This document shows positions 49,406 through 58,674 of a DNA stretch of 64,000 nucleotides, in pieces. Position 1 is the stretch's first letter. Each line of letters starts with the position of its first letter. The translations under genes and the position numbers were made by a program. This DNA is from an uncultured Bacteroidota bacterium (GTDB lineage: Bacteria; Bacteroidota; Bacteroidia; Bacteroidales; F082): positions 62,001 to 126,000 of the forward strand of contig UQNO01000002.1 in the NCBI GenBank assembly GCA_900542475.1. Reading direction: 5' to 3'. Below the pieces are notes generated by a model that saw only the letters and a program-made list of their open reading frames with translations, made no database searches and was not told the origin of the DNA.

Positions 49406-50437
49406 ATGAATACGGATTTCAACTTGGATAAAACAATATTGGAAGCTCTGGTTGAGCTGGAAGATGTTCGCCGCAACCAGACATTGTTCGTTACGGACAA
49501 GGAAGGCCATTTCATAGGAACGCTCACTGATGGCGACATCCGTCGTTATTTGATTGCCGGTGGGCAGCTTCAGGATTCGGTGGGAAAAGCGATTCATAAA
49601 GAGGCTATTACCGTCCATGCTGATGACCCGATGCTGCTTTCTAAATTAAAAGAATATCGTAATTCTAATATTAAATCTATTCCATGTGTTGACGAAGACG
49701 GTAAGATAGTCAGAGTATTTGATTTGATTCATTATAAGTCTCATCTCCCTATCGATGCTGTACTAATGGCAGGAGGTAAAGGCGAGCGTCTCCGCCCATT
49801 GACCGAAAAGACTCCCAAGCCGCTCATCAAAGTAGGGAATAAGTGTATTATTGACTACAATGTTGACCGCCTGATAGAATTTGGCGTTGAAAACATCAAT
49901 GTAACGGTCAATTATCTTGGTGAGCAGTTGGAGGAACACTTTGCCGAGCCGCGAGGCAAGGTTAAGGTGCAGACCGTTCGCGAACCCCAATACTTGGGTA
50001 CCATTGGGAGTATCCGTTTTGTGGAGGAGTTCAAGAATGATAATATCTTGGTGATGAATTCAGATCTCTTTACCAATATTGACTTTGAGGATTTCTATCT
50101 CCATTTCAAGGAGCATGATGCTATGATGAGTGTTGCGTCCATTCCTTACAATGTCAGTATTCCGTTTGGTATATTGGATTTGAATGGCCGCAATATCAAG
50201 GGATTGATTGAGAAACCCAAGTACAACTATTATGCAAACGGGGGCATCTATCTTATCAAGAAAGAAGCTCTCCAGTATATTCCTGAAGAAATCTTCTTCA
50301 ATGCCACAGACCTTATCGAGGCATTAATAAAGACTAACCAGACAGTTATTCGCTATCCGCTGAACGGAACGTGGATAGATATTGGGCAACATGCTGATTT
50401 GGCAAAAGCCCAGGATTTGGTCAAACATTTGAGGTAG
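49406..50437 (+). CDS. ptmE: CBS-domain nucleotidyltransferase (PtmE-like)
   Basis: A protein of about 343 residues. Two CBS motifs (GTLTDGDIRRYLIAGG, and the segment KSIPCVDEDGKIVRVFDL) precede a sugar nucleotidyltransferase domain starting VLMAGGKGERLRPLTEKTPK. The CBS-CBS-NTP_transferase layout is that of PtmE, the glucosamine-1-phosphate guanylyltransferase of the Campylobacter CMP-legionaminate pathway, which starts the GDP-linked route. ATG 49397 is another possible start; the longer frame from 49352 overlaps the SDR end and is less likely. Confidence 0.84.
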   Translation: MNTDFNLDKTILEALVELEDVRRNQTLFVTDKEGHFIGTLTDGDIRRYLIAGGQLQDSVGKAIHKEAITVHADDPMLLSKLKEYRNSNIKSIPCVDEDGKIVRVFDLIHYKSHLPIDAVLMAGGKGERLRPLTEKTPKPLIKVGNKCIIDYNVDRLIEFGVENINVTVNYLGEQLEEHFAEPRGKVKVQTVREPQYLGTIGSIRFVEEFKNDNILVMNSDLFTNIDFEDFYLHFKEHDAMMSVASIPYNVSIPFGILDLNGRNIKGLIEKPKYNYYANGGIYLIKKEALQYIPEEIFFNATDLIEALIKTNQTVIRYPLNGTWIDIGQHADLAKAQDLVKHLR

Positions 50438-50507
50438 CTTGGCACCAATAATCCCTACCAGAATGTTAAAGATTATCATGGTTCTTTAAGCTGTGAGAGG
50501 AAAGTTG

Positions 50508-50515
50508 TAATTTTG
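50508..50515 (+). promoter_or_regulatory. possible -7 box of the degraded gene at 50540
   Basis: TAATTTTG matches TAnnTTTG, 25 bases before the ATG. No clear -33 TTG. Confidence 0.35.
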
Positions 50516-50539
50516 CAGAATAATTGAAAAAATATCTGG

Positions 50540-51047
50540 ATGACAGATTATCGTGTTAATATATATGCCCCCAATCTGAATAACTTGTTCGAGTTTTTCG
50601 ACAACAGAGTGGACAGGCAGGTGGTGTCTGATGCAGAAGGTGGTGACTCTTGATAAAACATACGCCAAGGACACGGTTATTACCGTCCTTTCTTGGGCAG
50701 AGACATTGGGATTATTGCAGCTCGGCAGCAAGAAATATTATAATGCGAACAAGGAAGAGGATGAAGAAGACCAGAACGATTACCCTTCGCTTGATGATGA
50801 GGAGTCGATTCTTTCCGACACGTCACGTTTTGAGCCTGCTGATTTCCGTTATAAGGGGGCGTATCATGTATCGTCGTAAAGGACCGGCCATATTGGTTAT
50901 ATTGACAGTAAGCATTTTGGTGAGGCCGCTCATATCGAAGAATTCAACGAGAAAACCAAGGGAATGCTGAGAACATTGAAAATCAACGAAGATGTTGAGC
51001 ATCATCCGTTGACTGGCAATGAACAAAAGCGAAAGCTGAAGAAGTAA
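50540..51047 (+). pseudogene. degraded gene of unknown family (frameshift and stop)
   Basis: It begins MTDYRVNIYAPNLNNLFEFF in one frame, which stops near 50654. A second frame (from 50631) carries VVTLDKTYAKDTVITVLSWA and an acidic stretch NKEEDEEDQNDYPSLDDEES, and stops at TAA 50877-50879. The same frame then continues as IGYIDSKHFGEAAHIEEFNE and LTGNEQKRKLKK to 51047. At least one frameshift and one nonsense change are needed to join them. I do not recognise the parent protein; its acidic middle and basic end suggest a nucleic-acid-related or mobile-element gene. Confidence 0.5.
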
Positions 51048-51075
51048 ATTAGAGGTAAATATCAAAGAAAATATT

Positions 51076-52599
51076 ATGCAGAATTCGAAAAGAGTCATTG
51101 TTAATACAATAGCACAATATACAAGGACGGTTATCAATATGTTGCTGTCCTTGTACGTGGTACGTATTGTGTTAATTACATTAGGAGCGAGTGACTATGG
51201 CATCTATTCCGTTGTAGCTGGTGTGACTGCAATGCTGGCATTTATTACCAATGCATTAGTCCAGACCACACAGCGATATATGTCTTTTTACCAAGGCCAA
51301 AACAACATGGTCAAAATGAAAGAGGTATTTAGCAATAGCGAGTTCTTGCATTTGATTATTGGTGGATTGTTGGTTGTTGTATTATTGGCCTTGAAACCTC
51401 TTCTGTTCAACGGTTTTCTGAGTATTGATGCTGAGCGAATAGATGCGGCAAAATATGTGTATCAAATTGTTATTGTCACACTTTTTATCACATTTTGCAC
51501 TGCACCTTTCCGATCTTTATTGATTTCGCATGAGAACATCGTCTATATTTCGATTATTGATGTGTTAGATGGTGTTCTACGAGTGATAGTTGTGACACTA
51601 TTGACGTATGTCTCCTTTGACAAATTGGTGATGTACGCTATATTTCTTTTGGGAATACAATTGTTTAACTTTATTGCTTTTTCATGGTTCTCATTCAAAA
51701 AATACGAGGAGTGCATCCTCCCGAGGATTAGTTTGTTCAGCAAGTCTTACTTTAAAGAATTATCGTCTTTTGCCGGGTGGGTGATTTATGGAACAGGGTG
51801 TTACATTTTTAGGAATCAGGGTGTTGCAATTGTAATTAATAAAGTCCTTTCGACAGCTGCTAATGCTGCATACGGTGTTGGCCAACATATTTCCGTTGCC
51901 GTTAGCACGGTATCTGGTTCTCTGATGAATGCTATGATACCGCAGATTGTTAAAGCAGAGGGTGCTGGTAACCGTACCAAGATGCTTTCATTGGCAACTG
52001 TTCTTTGCAAGTTTTCCTTTTTCCTATTGACGGCTTTGTGCATTCCCTGTGTCTTTGAAATGCCCAACTTGTTGCAATTGTGGTTAAAAGACGTACCAGA
52101 CTATACCGTTCTTTTTGCGCGTATGGCCATGATAGCTGCCATGGCAGACACGCTTACCGGGGGACTCCATTATGCAAATGATGCTGTTGGGAAACTCAAG
52201 AATTATCACCTCGTTGTTAGTACACTTAAACTATTAACGCTACCCTTATCTGCTATATTTATGTATATGGGTTATGCCCCTATATTAATTGCTGTCTGTT
52301 TCGTTGGAACCGAGTTTATAGCAGCATTAGTAAGATTACCTTTCCTACATAAAACAAGCGGATTGATTGTCAGTGATTTTATTAAAAGTGTTTTATGCCG
52401 CGAACTTATCCCTTTAGTTGTAACAATATCTATTTGTTTTGCTTGTGTGTCCTTTATTGATTGGGAATGGCGTTTTTTGATAACCTTTTCCGTGAGTATT
52501 CTTTTTTATGCGATAGTCATTTGGCTGATAGGTCTTAACCGACAAGAGCGCACAATGATTTCTTCGATGGTTTTCAAGAAATTACATCAAAAAAAATAA
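51076..52599 (+). CDS. Wzx-type flippase (MOP superfamily)
   Basis: A 507-residue membrane protein with 12-14 hydrophobic segments. The N-terminus NTIAQYTRTVINMLLSLYVV and LGASDYGIYSVVAGV are typical of oligosaccharide flippases of Bacteroidetes O-antigen/capsule loci. FVTNALVQTTQRYM-like sequence follows. It exports the repeat unit made by the second locus. It is only distantly related to the flippase at 546. Confidence 0.87.
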   Translation: MQNSKRVIVNTIAQYTRTVINMLLSLYVVRIVLITLGASDYGIYSVVAGVTAMLAFITNALVQTTQRYMSFYQGQNNMVKMKEVFSNSEFLHLIIGGLLVVVLLALKPLLFNGFLSIDAERIDAAKYVYQIVIVTLFITFCTAPFRSLLISHENIVYISIIDVLDGVLRVIVVTLLTYVSFDKLVMYAIFLLGIQLFNFIAFSWFSFKKYEECILPRISLFSKSYFKELSSFAGWVIYGTGCYIFRNQGVAIVINKVLSTAANAAYGVGQHISVAVSTVSGSLMNAMIPQIVKAEGAGNRTKMLSLATVLCKFSFFLLTALCIPCVFEMPNLLQLWLKDVPDYTVLFARMAMIAAMADTLTGGLHYANDAVGKLKNYHLVVSTLKLLTLPLSAIFMYMGYAPILIAVCFVGTEFIAALVRLPFLHKTSGLIVSDFIKSVLCRELIPLVVTISICFACVSFIDWEWRFLITFSVSILFYAIVIWLIGLNRQERTMISSMVFKKLHQKK

Positions 52600-52610
52600 A
52601 AGTAGTATTT

Positions 52611-53870
52611 ATGAGAGTATTATTCATAGCAAGTTCTGCGTATGTACCCGATGACGGGAGAAAGACCGTCACAGGCTACGATTATATAGTATCTGAGATT
52701 GCCCAGAAACTGAGCGAGAAGTGCGACGTTGATCTTTATCTACTGAGGCCGTATCCTCGAAGCCTCAAAGTTGGAAATGTATCGATTATAGGGCATTCGA
52801 ATAAGGATTTGTTGAAGTATCTCCAAATTAGAAATTTGTTTGCTTATTGTAAAATAGCACTCAAAGGTAAGAATGGCATCAAATCCCGCCTAAGGAATAT
52901 TACTTATTATCTGACCATGCGGGATATTGAGCATCTGATAAAGAAGAACAACTATGATATTGTGCATATTCATGGAGTCACGTTTATGTGTTTAGTAGCT
53001 TCGCTTGCATCAGCAGAATGCAAAGTTCCTTTCTTGTTCACCATGCATGGGCTCATTTCCTACGGTATTCCCAATATCGCCAAGATAGATCAAGAATCCG
53101 AGCAGGCTGTTCTAAATATGGTTAGGGACAATGATTTTGTCATTACCACTGTCAGTACAGGTACGAAGATGGTTCCTTGTAAAGAGAAAGGAATTGACCT
53201 TTCCAAGGTCGTTGTTGTGAATAATGCGGTCAAAATAGACAAACAGGCAGATGCAATTTCTTGGGAGGATAAATATCCGAAAATTAAAGATAAATATCTG
53301 ATAATCAGTGTTGGTTCGGTGTCGTTGAGAAAAAACCAAATACAACTTTTGCGAGCCTTTACACTTTTACCGGAAGATGTCAAAACCAAGACCATGATAT
53401 TCCTTGCAGGGCAAGATTTGACAAATGGAGTAGTTGCAGATTATGTAGAGAAGAACCAATTGCAAGACAATGTGGTGATATGCGGATTCCTTTCCAAGAG
53501 AGAGTTGGCAGGATTATACAAAGTTGCCAATTACAATGCCCTGTTAAGTATTTCAGAGGGTTTTGGCTTGTCTATGATTGAAGCTGCTAAATATGGTATT
53601 CCTACGCTGACCTTTGCAGACATAGATGCAATCAAAGATTTACCCACAACAGAAACTATGCTCTTGCTCAATGAGCGGACAGATGAAGCGGTGGCTAAAG
53701 GTTTGATAAAAATGTTCTCTACTGAATGGAACAAAGAGACTATCATCAAGTCGGTTGAGCGATTTAATGAAAACATCTATTTCCAGTATTTGGATGTTTA
53801 TAATCAGATTATTAAGAACAAAACCAATTTGGTTAAGCCCAAGGTTGTTCTTGAGGCTTTAGGATTGTAG
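52611..53870 (+). CDS. glycosyltransferase, GT4 family
   Basis: A 419-residue GT-B enzyme. It has an acceptor part with HIHGVTFMCLVASLASAE and FTMHGLISYGIPN. The donor part contains ISVGSVSLRKNQIQLLRAFT and ISEGFGLSMIEAAKYGIPTL, with the E-x7-E motif (EGFGLSMIE) intact. It is 11 bases after the flippase gene. It adds one sugar of the repeat unit; donor unknown. Confidence 0.88.
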   Translation: MRVLFIASSAYVPDDGRKTVTGYDYIVSEIAQKLSEKCDVDLYLLRPYPRSLKVGNVSIIGHSNKDLLKYLQIRNLFAYCKIALKGKNGIKSRLRNITYYLTMRDIEHLIKKNNYDIVHIHGVTFMCLVASLASAECKVPFLFTMHGLISYGIPNIAKIDQESEQAVLNMVRDNDFVITTVSTGTKMVPCKEKGIDLSKVVVVNNAVKIDKQADAISWEDKYPKIKDKYLIISVGSVSLRKNQIQLLRAFTLLPEDVKTKTMIFLAGQDLTNGVVADYVEKNQLQDNVVICGFLSKRELAGLYKVANYNALLSISEGFGLSMIEAAKYGIPTLTFADIDAIKDLPTTETMLLLNERTDEAVAKGLIKMFSTEWNKETIIKSVERFNENIYFQYLDVYNQIIKNKTNLVKPKVVLEALGL

Positions 53871-53873
53871 TGT

Positions 53874-55070
53874 ATGGCAAGTATAATTAATGATAGAACG
53901 CGTTCGAAAGATGCATTTGGGTGGTCTTTTTTCTTTCCTGTTTCTTTTCTATTGGTACAGTATGGATACGGCTTTGGAACACCGATGCTTACCTATTGTT
54001 TGTTGTTCGCAGGTTATTGTGTTATTAGATATCAGGAGTTGCCTGTTTTCAAGCCATTGTCAATATATACTTTGTGGTATGTTATTATACTACTCAGCAC
54101 GGTTTTATATTTTGGACATTCTGCCGATAGAGCGTATTGGATGCATTTGATACAGATTTTGGTATGTGGCTATTGTGTTGCCATTATTGCGAAACATTTA
54201 AACATTGATTCTCTATATAGGTGTTGGAAAGTTTTAGGTTTAATCGTATGCGTCGTTGTCTTTTATCAGTTCTTTCAAATATATGTTTTGCATCAAACGA
54301 TTTTGCCTATACGTTTAATGCCGGTAAGTAGCGAATCTTTAAGATTAAATGAAAATTGGACAAATCCTTCTTATAGACCGGTGGCTTTCTTTACGGAGCC
54401 ATCAATGGTGGTGAGTTTCCTTGCGCCGGTTTTACTTTTTGCTCAACAAAAGAAGGATTTGCTGGTCGCAGCCATTGTTTCTATAGCTATTTTGTTTTCG
54501 GGTAGTACATCTGGTATAGTTGCATTGGGTGTTTTGTGGGGATTATTTATATTTAATTATAAATTATCGAGGTCTTCTAAAATATTAATAATTCTACTTT
54601 TTGTAGTGGCTGTATTTGCTTTTTTAAATCTTCCATATTTTCGAGATTCGTTAGAAAAAATCAATTATGAATTGAGTGGTGAAAGTTCTAATATGAACAC
54701 GAGAATGTTGAGAGGATGGTTTATATATGCTGTTCTTGATACGCGATCTCAACTATTAGGTATTAGTGATTATGATATAGCATCTTTCATATATGGAAAT
54801 GCAAGTGAGTTTACTTGGCAAACAGGGTATGAAGATAATTTTTATTTGAATACTGCACAGCGTATATTCATTCAAACAGGAGCAGTGGGAGCAGTCCTAT
54901 ATGTTTGGATGCTGATTAGATTATGGAAGTCCACAGACAAAATAGTACATCCTTATTTGGCTTTTGTGATTGTTTCCATGTTCTTTGGGTCGGAGTTTTA
55001 TATCAGTGGATTGTTTGTAATGCAATTTATTGTACTTCTCGCTTATTTAAAGCCGAGCAAGGAACAGTGA
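53874..55070 (+). CDS. O-antigen/capsule polymerase (Wzy-like)
   Basis: A 398-residue membrane protein with about ten hydrophobic segments and a large loop near residues 255-320, as in Wzy/O-antigen ligase proteins. VAFFTEPSMVVSFLAPVLL and AILFSGSTSGIVALGVLW are the conserved Arg/Ser-containing block and its neighbour in this group. It starts four bases after the glycosyltransferase. With the flippase it indicates a Wzx/Wzy-dependent pathway. Confidence 0.78.
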   Translation: MASIINDRTRSKDAFGWSFFFPVSFLLVQYGYGFGTPMLTYCLLFAGYCVIRYQELPVFKPLSIYTLWYVIILLSTVLYFGHSADRAYWMHLIQILVCGYCVAIIAKHLNIDSLYRCWKVLGLIVCVVVFYQFFQIYVLHQTILPIRLMPVSSESLRLNENWTNPSYRPVAFFTEPSMVVSFLAPVLLFAQQKKDLLVAAIVSIAILFSGSTSGIVALGVLWGLFIFNYKLSRSSKILIILLFVVAVFAFLNLPYFRDSLEKINYELSGESSNMNTRMLRGWFIYAVLDTRSQLLGISDYDIASFIYGNASEFTWQTGYEDNFYLNTAQRIFIQTGAVGAVLYVWMLIRLWKSTDKIVHPYLAFVIVSMFFGSEFYISGLFVMQFIVLLAYLKPSKEQ

Positions 55071-55091
55071 AATTAAATAAACGAGGCTGTT

Positions 55092-56255
55092 ATGTTCAAG
55101 AGATTCATCAATAAGTTTTTCACATTAGAGAAAGGTTTCTATCAGAAATCGGTTGACTGCTACTTTGATAGAGATATAGAGAAAGATATTGGGTTTTTCC
55201 AAAGGCTTCACCCCCGAAACGATTTTAGCCGAAGTATCGCCCAGCATAAATGTCAGACCTATCACTGCAAGAAGAATGTGTTCTTGCTGAACTGCATGGC
55301 TGTTTTTATGACACCTGTTGTTCTGTTAATGTTAATCATGAAGAAGCGACCACTTGTAGTGGATGACCGAACAACAGTGGTTTGCTATAAATGTTTTAAT
55401 ACACCTGGTTCTTTGCCTTTGGCCTTGTCAGACAAAAACATCAGTTACATTAGCAGCAGTGTTGATACCCCCTCGTTTTTAAGAAAGGCTGACATCCCTT
55501 TTCTTTTTAGATTCTTCTTTAGGAGCTTCTTTCATTCATTCTTGTCTTTTAGAGTAATGTTGAAAGTGGCCAAATACAGGGCTATTCTTGATTCTTTCAG
55601 CCATTTGGAGGCCATTGCAATAACAGGCGAGTTCACGGATACCTCGTCGGTCATGACCCAGTATTGTCACGAGAGGGGCATCAAGCACTATAATTTTATG
55701 CAAGGGGAGGCGTTCGGTTCTCCGCGAGTGTCTTTCTTCCGTTTCGATAAATGCTTTGTCTGGGATCAGCATTATGTGGATATGTTTACCTCATTAGGAG
55801 CTCCTTCTGAACAGTTTGTAGTCTCACTCCCACGGTGCCTACAGAAAATTAAAAACGACGGACTTGAAAAGACGATTGACTATACCTATTATTTGGGAGG
55901 AGATGCCGACGAAGAACTGTCCGTTATCAAAAAAGCATTAGATACCCTTGTTTCCAAAGGATATGTATGTGAAGTAAGACCGCACCCAAAATGGTCTAAT
56001 ATGGAAACCATAAGGAAAGAGTTTTGCGGTATCTCAATACAAGATGCCACTGCTGTTAACATAGACAAGTCTATTTTGCAGACCAAAAACGCCATCAGTC
56101 TTTATTCCACCGTTTTGCTACAGGCTTTCTTCAACGACGTGAACGTAGTAATTGATGATCTGTCAAGTCCCGATAAATACAATATGCTTGAAAAGTATCA
56201 ATACATCATGTTAGACAAACCCCATGAATTATTGTCTGAAATAACGAACAATTGA
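55092..56255 (+). CDS. glycosyltransferase-like protein with sialyltransferase-type HP and S motifs
   Basis: A 387-residue protein that I do not recognise by name. The C-terminal half has YTYYLGGDADEELS, then VCEVRPHPKWSN (an HP motif) and, 50 residues later, AISLYSTVLLQAFFNDVNVV (a Ser-rich motif). HP and S/SS motifs at this spacing occur in polysialyltransferases and related GT-B enzymes that use CMP-activated nonulosonic acids. Two hydrophobic patches near residues 70 and 135 could bind membrane. As the locus makes a CMP-legionaminate-like sugar, this is the best candidate for its transferase; this is inference. Confidence 0.62.
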   Translation: MFKRFINKFFTLEKGFYQKSVDCYFDRDIEKDIGFFQRLHPRNDFSRSIAQHKCQTYHCKKNVFLLNCMAVFMTPVVLLMLIMKKRPLVVDDRTTVVCYKCFNTPGSLPLALSDKNISYISSSVDTPSFLRKADIPFLFRFFFRSFFHSFLSFRVMLKVAKYRAILDSFSHLEAIAITGEFTDTSSVMTQYCHERGIKHYNFMQGEAFGSPRVSFFRFDKCFVWDQHYVDMFTSLGAPSEQFVVSLPRCLQKIKNDGLEKTIDYTYYLGGDADEELSVIKKALDTLVSKGYVCEVRPHPKWSNMETIRKEFCGISIQDATAVNIDKSILQTKNAISLYSTVLLQAFFNDVNVVIDDLSSPDKYNMLEKYQYIMLDKPHELLSEITNN

Positions 56256-56266
56256 AACAATTAAAT

Positions 56267-56914
56267 ATGAGAGATGTAGCAATATATGGTGCAGGCGGCT
56301 TTGGCCGCGAGGTGGCCTGCATTTTGGAGAAGATTAACGAGGTTGAACCCACCTGGAACTTGGTTGGCTTCTTTGATGATACCCCAGACCTAAAAGGTCA
56401 GATGATTTCACACTATGCACCTTGTTTGGGCGGAATCAACGAACTGAATGCCTACGACAAAGAGATAGGTGTGGCCGTCGCCATCGGGAGTCCCAAGACG
56501 GTGGAGAAAATGGTGGGCAACATCACCAACCCTAATGTCTGGTTCCCCAACATCATCCATCCCAACTTCGTAATCGCTGATGAAAAGACCTTTACCATTG
56601 GCAAAGGCAATATCATTCAATGCGACTGCAAGGTGAGTTGTGATGTGACTATAGGCGACTTCAATGTGTTGAACGGAAATACCGCTATGGGACATGATGT
56701 GAATGTGGGTTCGTATAATGTGTTTATGCCCTCCGCACGTATATCCGGCCAGACCAGGATGGGGGACAAGAATTTCTTCGGTGTTGGATGCATCGTACTG
56801 CAACAGATGAAGATTGGTAACGAGATAAGGCTTGGTGCAGGCAGTGTACTGATGACCAAACCCAAAGATGGATTTCTCTATATGGGAAACCCCGCAAAGA
56901 AGACCGTATTATAA
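56267..56914 (+). CDS. sugar acetyltransferase (PglD/NeuD type)
   Basis: A protein of about 215 residues. It has RDVAIYGAGGFGREVACILE at the start, LVGFFDDTP, and a C-terminal left-handed beta-helix (IGDFNVLNGNTAMGHDVNVG, GVGCIVLQQMKIGNEIRLGA). The His in MGHDVNVG is the likely catalytic residue. It is the second acetyltransferase of this type in the locus. It may O- or N-acetylate the nonulosonic acid or another residue. ATG 56267 is preferred to TTG 56252. Confidence 0.84.
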   Translation: MRDVAIYGAGGFGREVACILEKINEVEPTWNLVGFFDDTPDLKGQMISHYAPCLGGINELNAYDKEIGVAVAIGSPKTVEKMVGNITNPNVWFPNIIHPNFVIADEKTFTIGKGNIIQCDCKVSCDVTIGDFNVLNGNTAMGHDVNVGSYNVFMPSARISGQTRMGDKNFFGVGCIVLQQMKIGNEIRLGAGSVLMTKPKDGFLYMGNPAKKTVL

Positions 56915-56935
56915 ATTTTAAAATAGAAATGTGTT

Positions 56936-57166
56936 ATGGAAATTAAAGAGTTTATCCAGAATTTTGCAGATCAGTTTGAAGATACTGATGCCAGTGTGTT
57001 TGCCCCTGAGACCGTGTTCCATGATTTGGACGAGTGGAGTTCGCTGGTGGGTCTGTCACTCATTGCTATGATTGATGACGAATATGATGTGACCATCAAG
57101 GGCGACGAACTGAGAGCCTCCAAGACTATCAACGATGTGTTTGAACTGGTAAAGAGCAAGAAGTAA
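56936..57166 (+). CDS. acyl carrier protein
   Basis: A 76-residue acidic helical protein. DEWSSLVGLSLIAMIDDEYD holds the phosphopantetheine Ser (Ser35 or 36) at the start of helix II. The sequence differs from the fatty-acid ACP motif DSLD, as is usual for dedicated carrier proteins in secondary clusters. Its stop overlaps the start of the next SDR, so the two are coupled. A second, related carrier protein lies at 60497. Confidence 0.88.
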   Translation: MEIKEFIQNFADQFEDTDASVFAPETVFHDLDEWSSLVGLSLIAMIDDEYDVTIKGDELRASKTINDVFELVKSKK

Positions 57167-57921
57167 TGTACAATCCGTTTACCCTTGAGGGAAAAACCAT
57201 CCTTGTGACCGGTGCCGGCGGCGGCATCGGTCGCGCAACGGCTACCACGTGTAGCAAAATGGGAGCAACGCTAGTCGTGACAGACATCAATGCAGAAACA
57301 CTGCCTGAAACACTCTCGCTGCTGGAAACAGAAGGTAAGCGCAAACACCTGATGTTTACTGCGGACCTAACCAACGACGAGGCGTTGGACAAGATGGTGG
57401 CTGAAATGCCTCTGCTTGATGGCATTGTTTGCAATGCGGGTATCTCCAAAGTGTTGCCCATTCAGTTCTTGAATGCAGATGACATGAATCGTATCATGGC
57501 CATCAACGCCCTTGCGCCCATGTATATGACGCAGCGCCTCTACAAGAAGAAGCGCATCAACAAAGGTGGTTCCATTGTCTTTACAACTTCCATCAGTGGT
57601 GTGAGCATGGTTTCAATGGGCGGCGTGATGTATGCTGTCTCGAAAAATGCCTTGGATGCCTTTATGCGCAATGCCGCCTTGGAGTTTGCAGCCCGCAATA
57701 TCCGCGTGAACAGCGTGAATCCCAGCCGTGTGAAGACACCTCTTCTTCAGAACAGCGTCTATTCTGAAGAAGAGGTTGCCAAGGATATGCAGACCTATCC
57801 GTTAAAACGCTATGCAGAACCGGAAGAAATAGCCAACTGCATGGTGTTCTTGCTTTCTGATGCCTCTTCGTATATCACTGGCCATGCACTAATTGTGGAT
57901 GGTGGAAAAACATTGAATTAA
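57166..57921 (+). CDS. SDR ketoreductase (FabG-like)
   Basis: A 251-residue SDR. TGAGGGIGRATATTC is the cofactor loop, CNAGISKVLP the NAG motif. The Ser is in FTTSISGVSM, the catalytic Tyr and Lys in MYAVSKNALDAF, and the C-terminus reads ITGHALIVDGGKTL. It probably reduces a 3-keto group on the carrier protein encoded directly upstream. A sugar substrate is also possible. Confidence 0.83.
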   Translation: MYNPFTLEGKTILVTGAGGGIGRATATTCSKMGATLVVTDINAETLPETLSLLETEGKRKHLMFTADLTNDEALDKMVAEMPLLDGIVCNAGISKVLPIQFLNADDMNRIMAINALAPMYMTQRLYKKKRINKGGSIVFTTSISGVSMVSMGGVMYAVSKNALDAFMRNAALEFAARNIRVNSVNPSRVKTPLLQNSVYSEEEVAKDMQTYPLKRYAEPEEIANCMVFLLSDASSYITGHALIVDGGKTLN

Positions 57922-57925
57922 TTAT

Positions 57926-58651
57926 ATGAACGTAATTATCACCGGCAGCAATCGTGGTATAGGCAAAGCCATGGTGGAAGCCTTTGCGGCATCAGGAGCC
58001 AATATTTGGGCTTGTACCCGTAAATCGACGCCTGAACATGAAACTTGGCTGAAAGAAACAGCAAACAAAGCCAACGTTTGGATTAAGCCCGTCTATTTTG
58101 AATTGACGGATAAAGATGCGATCAACAACGGTATACAGTCAATTATTGATGAAGGTCAGAGCATAGATATACTGGTGAACAATGCAGGTGTTTCCACGGT
58201 CGGACTATTAAGTATGAGCAAGGTGGAAGACATTGAAAACCTCTTTGCCGTGAACTACTTTGCCATGCTTCGCATCATCCAGAAGGTTTCTAAACGGATG
58301 GCACGACAGAAGAAAGGCGTAATCATCAATATGGGTTCCATTGCCGGTATTGAACCGCAAGCAGGAAAGATAGCCTACGGTAGCAGCAAGGCTGCGATTA
58401 TACTGATGACACAATGCTTGGCCAAAGAACTTGGTCCTATGGGAATCCGTGTGAATGCCATTGCACCGGGACCCATTGAAACGGAAATGATACATCAGTA
58501 CAATGATGAGATGTTAACTAAACTTGCTGCTGAATCAGCATTACGTCGTTTGGGCAAAAAAGAGGAAATAGCACAGGTGGCGGTGTTCTTGGCATCTGAA
58601 CAGGCTTCATACATCAATGGCGAAATAATTAAAGTTGACGGAGGAAGGTGA
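57926..58651 (+). CDS. SDR ketoreductase (FabG-like), second copy
   Basis: A 241-residue SDR. TGSNRGIGKAMVEAF is the cofactor loop, VNNAGVSTVGLL the NAG region, Ser in NMGSIAGIEPQ, and Tyr and Lys in IAYGSSKAAIILM. It ends ASYINGEIIKVDGGR. It is closer to classic FabG than the preceding gene. The two SDRs may reduce different intermediates or have opposite stereochemistry. Confidence 0.85.
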   Translation: MNVIITGSNRGIGKAMVEAFAASGANIWACTRKSTPEHETWLKETANKANVWIKPVYFELTDKDAINNGIQSIIDEGQSIDILVNNAGVSTVGLLSMSKVEDIENLFAVNYFAMLRIIQKVSKRMARQKKGVIINMGSIAGIEPQAGKIAYGSSKAAIILMTQCLAKELGPMGIRVNAIAPGPIETEMIHQYNDEMLTKLAAESALRRLGKKEEIAQVAVFLASEQASYINGEIIKVDGGR

Positions 58652-58674
58652 ATCGAATTGATAATTGATAATTT

